Shown piece after piece: positions 60,081 to 64,000 of a stretch of 64,000 nt of DNA. The stretch spans positions 1 through 64,000 of the forward strand of contig NZ_MLYP01000008.1 of assembly GCF_001866645.1 (NCBI RefSeq), written 5' to 3'. The notes below the pieces were generated by a model that saw only the letters and a list, made by a program, of their open reading frames with translations, had not been told where the DNA came from and made no database searches. The stretch's first letter is position 1, and each line of letters starts with the position of its first letter. The translations under genes and the position numbers were made by a program. This stretch comes from Streptomyces colonosanans. Lineage in GTDB: Bacteria > Actinomycetota > Actinomycetes > Streptomycetales > Streptomycetaceae.

Positions 60081-61679
60081 ATGGAGCCGGTGGCCTGTAC
60101 GGCAGACTGGGTGTCGCTCATGCCGTCCCTGACCGAACGAGAGAGTCTCGCACCTGTGACCGACGAGTCCGCGGCCTCGGAATCCGCCGACGAGGACGCC
60201 TTCGGTATCGACGCGTTCACCCTGGACGACCGGCTGCGGCTGTTCCATTTCGCCGCAGCCGAGAAGCGCCACGAATATCTGTGGCTGTTGCGTGCTTTCG
60301 ACCGGGGGCGGGCCAACTACCAGGTGCTGCTGCACGCCTCGGACGTGGCGGGGATCCTGAAGCGGCTCGCCGCCGACCATCCTGGCGTGGCGGCCGTCGG
60401 GGACGTGCAGCCGCTGCTCGACGCGCTCGCCGACTGGCAGGTCCTCGACCGGTCGTACGACGGGACGCGCGCCGCGAACCTCGCCGAGTACCGCAACCGC
60501 CACTACGTCTACCAATTCACCCAGGCGGGCTACCGGGCGTACCGGGCCGTCGAAGACGTACTCGGCGCGCGGCTGGAGGACGCCCAGCTCTCCCGGCTCG
60601 TCTTCCCCGACATCCTCACCGACCTTCACGCGCTGGCCGACGCCAACGCCGCCGGCGACGCCGAGGAGGTGTACCGCAAGCTCAGCCGCCTGGACTCCGT
60701 GCTGGGCGAGATGGCGCAGCGCGCCGCCCGGTTCTACCTGATGCTCGGCGACCTGGCACGGACCAACGACACCCGGCCCGAGGTGTTCCTCGCCCACAAG
60801 GACGCCCTGCTCACGCACATGCGGGAGTTCACCGCCGAACTCGGCCGCTACGCCCCGCTGCTCGCCGAGGCCGTCGAGAAGAACGTCGCCATCGGCGTCG
60901 ACCGGATGATCGAGCACGCTGCCGAGGCCGACGAACGGCTCTTCCGCAGCCCCGCCGAACGCCTCGAGGACTGGCGGCAGCGGTGGCAGGGCATCGTCCA
61001 CTGGTTCGCGGAGCGCGAGCACAGCGAGGCCGAGCGGCTGCAGGACGCCACCGTCACCGCCATCCGCTCCGTCCTCGACCTACTGCGCCGGGTCACCGAG
61101 GCCCGCCGCGGCGGGGTGAGCCGGGAGAGCCAACTGCGGCACCTCGCCCAGTGGTTCACCTCCTGCGAGAGCGACGAGGACGCGCACGCCCTCTTCCAGG
61201 CCGCCTTCGGGCTCGGCGCGCCCCGCCACATCGCCGTCCCGTACGCCGACCCCGAGCTGATCCCGGGACGTACGTCCTGGTGGGAGGCCGAACCGGTCGA
61301 GCTGGCGCGCACCCTGGTCCAGTCCGGCCGCAGCCCCGGCCTGCACGGCCCCGGCCGTATCGAACGCAACGAAGCCCAGCGGGAACGGCTGCGCGCCGAG
61401 CAGCTGAAGCAGCAGGCGGAGCGCCGCACGGCCGCCGCCTCGCTCGCTGCGGACGGAGCGCACGGCAGGGTGCTGGACGAGGCCGAGACGCGGGTCCTGC
61501 TGGCGCTGATGGACGTGGCGCTCGCCGCTCGCGTCCCGGCCAGCCGCGGCGTCCGCGCCGCCTCCGGCTCCGCCCACGGCGTACGCCTCACCCTCACCCC
61601 CGTCGAGGGTTCCACCACCGTGCACACCGTCCGCGGCAACCTGCACCTGGACGGGTTGCGACTGGAGGTCACGGCATGA
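60081..61679 (+). CDS. jetA: Wadjet JetA-type protein (DUF2397 / TIGR02677)
   Basis: A 532-aa soluble protein from ATG 60081 (GAGGAG upstream; ATG 60120 and GTG 60156 are alternatives). The conserved core starts RLRLFHFAAAEKRHEYLWLLRAFDRGRANYQVLLHASDVAGIL, a winged-helix region like condensin kleisin-associated KITE/MukF-like parts. It includes YHYVYQFT-like RNRHYVYQFTQAGYRAY and a later WRQRWQGIVHWF. In Wadjet, JetA is the kleisin partner of the JetC SMC. The stop overlaps jetB by 4 nt. Confidence 0.9.
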   Translation: MEPVACTADWVSLMPSLTERESLAPVTDESAASESADEDAFGIDAFTLDDRLRLFHFAAAEKRHEYLWLLRAFDRGRANYQVLLHASDVAGILKRLAADHPGVAAVGDVQPLLDALADWQVLDRSYDGTRAANLAEYRNRHYVYQFTQAGYRAYRAVEDVLGARLEDAQLSRLVFPDILTDLHALADANAAGDAEEVYRKLSRLDSVLGEMAQRAARFYLMLGDLARTNDTRPEVFLAHKDALLTHMREFTAELGRYAPLLAEAVEKNVAIGVDRMIEHAAEADERLFRSPAERLEDWRQRWQGIVHWFAEREHSEAERLQDATVTAIRSVLDLLRRVTEARRGGVSRESQLRHLAQWFTSCESDEDAHALFQAAFGLGAPRHIAVPYADPELIPGRTSWWEAEPVELARTLVQSGRSPGLHGPGRIERNEAQRERLRAEQLKQQAERRTAAASLAADGAHGRVLDEAETRVLLALMDVALAARVPASRGVRAASGSAHGVRLTLTPVEGSTTVHTVRGNLHLDGLRLEVTA

Positions 61680-63145
61680 GTGCAGCGCGAAGCACCTCCG
61701 CCCCGGGCGGCGGTGGGCGACGGGCGGGGGAGCGTGTTGCCGAGCACGTTTCACCTCTCGAACTCGCCGACTACCAGAAGGCCGTACGGCTGGTCCTGCG
61801 GCATCCGCTGATCACATCCTCGTACCCGGACCGGACGGCCCTGCCGACCGTGCGCCGCTGGGCCGAGCAGCTGCGCACCGATCTCATGGAGGTCCTCGGC
61901 TACCGGCTCGTCACCACGGCCGACACCGCCCGGCTGCTGCGCGTGCAGGACCACCTGGACGCGACGCGGCCCGCCGTCACCCGCGCCGGCCGCCCCTTCG
62001 ACCGGCGCCGCTACGCCTTCCTCGTCCTCACCCTCGCCGCCCTCGGCCGCCACGGTGCGCAGGTCGCCCTCGGTGAACTCGCCGACGCGGTCGCCGCCGA
62101 CGCCGCGCGCATCGACGGCCTCGGCCTGGACACCACGCGCAAGACCGACCGGGACGCCTTCGTCGACGCCGTCACCTGGCTCACCGAGCGCGGCGCCCTC
62201 GCCCTCACCGACGGCTCCGCCACCGCCTGGGCCGGCGACCCCGAGCGTGCGGAGGCCCTGTACGACATCGACCGCGAGATCCTCACCGCCGTCCACCAGC
62301 CCACCCGAGTCCTGCAACACCTCACCTCGGTGACCGCGCTTCTCGATTCCGGCAGCGCGCTCGGCCTGGCCACGGGCCGAAACGCGCAGCGCCGCGATCA
62401 AGCCCGCCGTGCTCGCCGTCTCGTCCTGGAGAACCCGGTCGCGTACTACGCCGACGCCGAGGCAGAGTTGCTCGGCCAGCTGCGTGCTCCTTCGCTCGCC
62501 GAGGATCTGGAGCGTCTGACCGGCCTTGCCGTGGAGCGCCGTGCCGAGGGCGTCGCGCTTGTCGACACCTCCGGCAAACTGTCCGACATCCGTTTCCCCG
62601 GTGGCGGCACGGTCGCCCAGGCCGCGCTGCTCCTCGGCGCCCGCATCAGCGAGGCCGCCCGGCGCACGGGGCGGCACGCCCCCGACCTGCTGCCCGCCCC
62701 GACGGCCGCCGAACGCCTCGCCACCCGGGCCCGCCGCATCGACGCGGCCCTTCCGGCACGCGGACTGCTCTCGGAGCTCTCCGCCCCCGAGGAGGAGACG
62801 CTGTACGAGGCCGCCGACGAGGAGGACGACGAGGCGGAGGAGACCCGCTACCCCTTCGTCACCGACTCCTGGCTGCGCGGCAGGCTGAAGGAGATCATCG
62901 GCGAGTACGGCAAGGGTTTTGCCGCCGACCTGCGCGAGGACCCGGACCGGCTGCTCGCCCAGGTCCTGGACCTGCTGGCCGCCCTGTCGCTGGTCGCCCG
63001 CGTCGACGGCGGAGTGCTCGTGCTTCCGCTCCTTGCCCGCTACCGCGGGGTAAGCGTCCGCGTGAAGTCCCGTGTGCCCGCCCCGCGGCCCGCCGCCCAG
63101 ACCGCCCTGTCCGCCGACGACACCGTGAAGGAACCGACGCCGTGA
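61676..63145 (+). CDS. jetB: Wadjet JetB-type protein (DUF2398 / TIGR02678)
   Basis: A 489-aa protein. It opens near residue 27 with LELADYQKAVRLVLRHPLITSSYPDRTALPTVRRWAEQLRTDLMEVLGYRL, the family signature, then RPFDRRRYAFLVLTLAALGRHGAQVALGELAD. It has an acidic stretch (LYEAADEEDDEAEETRYPF) near 375. In condensin-like Wadjet complexes it serves as the KITE partner. Overlaps jetA and jetC by 4 nt each. Confidence 0.9.
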   Translation: MSAARSTSAPGGGGRRAGERVAEHVSPLELADYQKAVRLVLRHPLITSSYPDRTALPTVRRWAEQLRTDLMEVLGYRLVTTADTARLLRVQDHLDATRPAVTRAGRPFDRRRYAFLVLTLAALGRHGAQVALGELADAVAADAARIDGLGLDTTRKTDRDAFVDAVTWLTERGALALTDGSATAWAGDPERAEALYDIDREILTAVHQPTRVLQHLTSVTALLDSGSALGLATGRNAQRRDQARRARRLVLENPVAYYADAEAELLGQLRAPSLAEDLERLTGLAVERRAEGVALVDTSGKLSDIRFPGGGTVAQAALLLGARISEAARRTGRHAPDLLPAPTAAERLATRARRIDAALPARGLLSELSAPEEETLYEAADEEDDEAEETRYPFVTDSWLRGRLKEIIGEYGKGFAADLREDPDRLLAQVLDLLAALSLVARVDGGVLVLPLLARYRGVSVRVKSRVPAPRPAAQTALSADDTVKEPTP

Positions 63146-64000
63146 GCACCCCGGCTCCCGCCCTGGCCAGCACCCTCGCTCCCACCCCGGCCAGCACCCT
63201 CGCTCCCACCCCGGCCACCCGTTACATCCCCACGCGCGCCGGGATCGTCAACCTCTGGGACTACCGGGACGAGGAGTTCTCCTTCGCCGGCGGCTGGCTG
63301 GTGCTGCGCGGGCCCAACGGCTCCGGCAAGACCAAGGCCCTCGAAGTGCTCTTCCCGTTCGTCCTCGACGGCCGTATCGATCCCAAGCGGCTCAACCCGT
63401 TCGCGGCCGAGGACCGCACGATGAAGTCCAACCTGCTCTTCCGCGGGCAGGACAGCGCACTCGGCTACGTCTGGATCGAGTTCACCCACCGCACCAGTGG
63501 CGAGGCCGTCACCTGCGGCATCGGCCTGCACGCCCAGCGCCACCGGGACACTCCCGCCCGCTGGCACTTCGTCACCGACGGCCGCGTCGGCGAGGACTTC
63601 TCCCTCCTCACCGACGACGACCGGCCGATGACGAAGAAGCAACTCGCCGCCGAGCTCGGCCACGAGCTGATCGCCTCCCCGACCGACTACCGCGCCGCCG
63701 TCGACCAGCGGCTGTTCGGCCTCGGCCGGGAGCGGTACGAGCAACTGCTCACCCTCATCCTCACGCTGCGCCGCCCGCAGCTCGCCAAGAACCTAGACCC
63801 GGCCAAGCTCTCCGACACTCTCACCGAGGGCCTGCGCCCGCTGGACGACGACCTCATCGCCGAAGCCGCCCGCTCCTTCGACGACATGGAGTCCGTGCAG
63901 CGCACCCTGGAGGGACTGGCCGCCGCCGACGATGCCACCCGGGCCTTCCTCGCCGGCTATTCCACCTACCTGCGGGTCCACGCCCGCGTGGCCGCCGACC
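63142..64000 (+). CDS. jetC: Wadjet JetC-type SMC-like ATPase (TIGR02680), partial
   Basis: The first 286 codons of an SMC-like ATPase; the gene runs off the right edge. A repetitive N-terminus (STLAPTPA repeats) precedes RYIPTRAGIVNLWDYRDEEFSFAGGWLVLRGPNGSGKTKALEVLFPFVLDG, with the Walker A GPNGSGKT near residues 57-64. Then the start of the hinge arm. Wadjet JetC extrudes loops and with JetD cleaves small circular DNA. The GTG start overlaps jetB. JetD (TIGR02679) is expected downstream. Confidence 0.92.
   Translation, partial: MSTPAPALASTLAPTPASTLAPTPATRYIPTRAGIVNLWDYRDEEFSFAGGWLVLRGPNGSGKTKALEVLFPFVLDGRIDPKRLNPFAAEDRTMKSNLLFRGQDSALGYVWIEFTHRTSGEAVTCGIGLHAQRHRDTPARWHFVTDGRVGEDFSLLTDDDRPMTKKQLAAELGHELIASPTDYRAAVDQRLFGLGRERYEQLLTLILTLRRPQLAKNLDPAKLSDTLTEGLRPLDDDLIAEAARSFDDMESVQRTLEGLAAADDATRAFLAGYSTYLRVHARVAAD

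Noticed and set aside
59093-63145. A 1350-codon giant ORF
   Set aside because: Only its 3' third (from 61676) is a real protein, JetB; the rest is shadow of the ATPase, duplicate and JetA frames.

Overview
The window is high-GC actinobacterial DNA and is almost certainly from a Streptomyces chromosome. Evidence for this includes a complete conservon (NIT-domain sensor kinase, Roadblock, DUF742 and small GTPase), an SEDS/PBP pair, an ECF42 sigma factor with its YciI partner, GTG/TTG starts with many 4-nt stop/start overlaps, and Streptomyces-type palindromic hairpins. No complete tRNA, rRNA or CRISPR array was found.

Layout. 0-20 kb is ordinary backbone: a secreted GH25 lysozyme, a MarR regulator, a PP2C-like protein, the conservon with a StyA-like flavin monooxygenase, a secreted NlpC/P60 hydrolase, a TetR regulator beside two divergent diiron proteins, a RodA-type protein with a class B PBP, an orphan histidine kinase with a lipoprotein, a tyrosine phosphatase and a NERD protein. 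20-27 kb is a non-homologous end-joining locus: a LigD polymerase-domain gene diverges from a ku gene. That ku gene is split after codon 39 by a 4.6-kb mobile element carrying its own complete ku, a HEAT-like protein, a DUF6262 (TnpC-like) protein and a broken tyrosine-recombinase module with an IS3 scrap in it. Removing the element and one copy of its 6-bp repeat restores a 337-codon ku frame.

27-48 kb is an accessory mosaic. It holds an out-of-context rpoA, a SUKH protein, a GNAT, an M1 peptidase, an ECF42/YciI pair with an MFS exporter, a tyrosinase, a TerD-nuclease fusion lying between two diverged direct repeats, a displaced tRNA-Ser 3' end (an old attachment site), and several integrase, Tn554-like and IS5 remnants. 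These indicate repeated integration and decay.

49-53 kb is a compact operon: a methionine-rich leader peptide with an attenuator, a SAM hydrolase/halogenase-family protein, and a three-part polar amino-acid ABC transporter. 53-58 kb holds a PIN toxin-antitoxin pair, a DUF2254 membrane protein, a GNAT lying between inverted copies of that gene's 3' end, and a double SUKH protein. 58-64 kb holds a truncated DUF234-type ATPase and the first three genes of a Wadjet anti-plasmid system (jetA, jetB and the start of jetC), which runs off the right edge.

The most unusual items are the ku-interrupting element that brings a second ku, the methionine-leader/SAM-hydrolase/transporter operon, the extra rpoA, and the TerD-nuclease gene between integrase-tail repeats.
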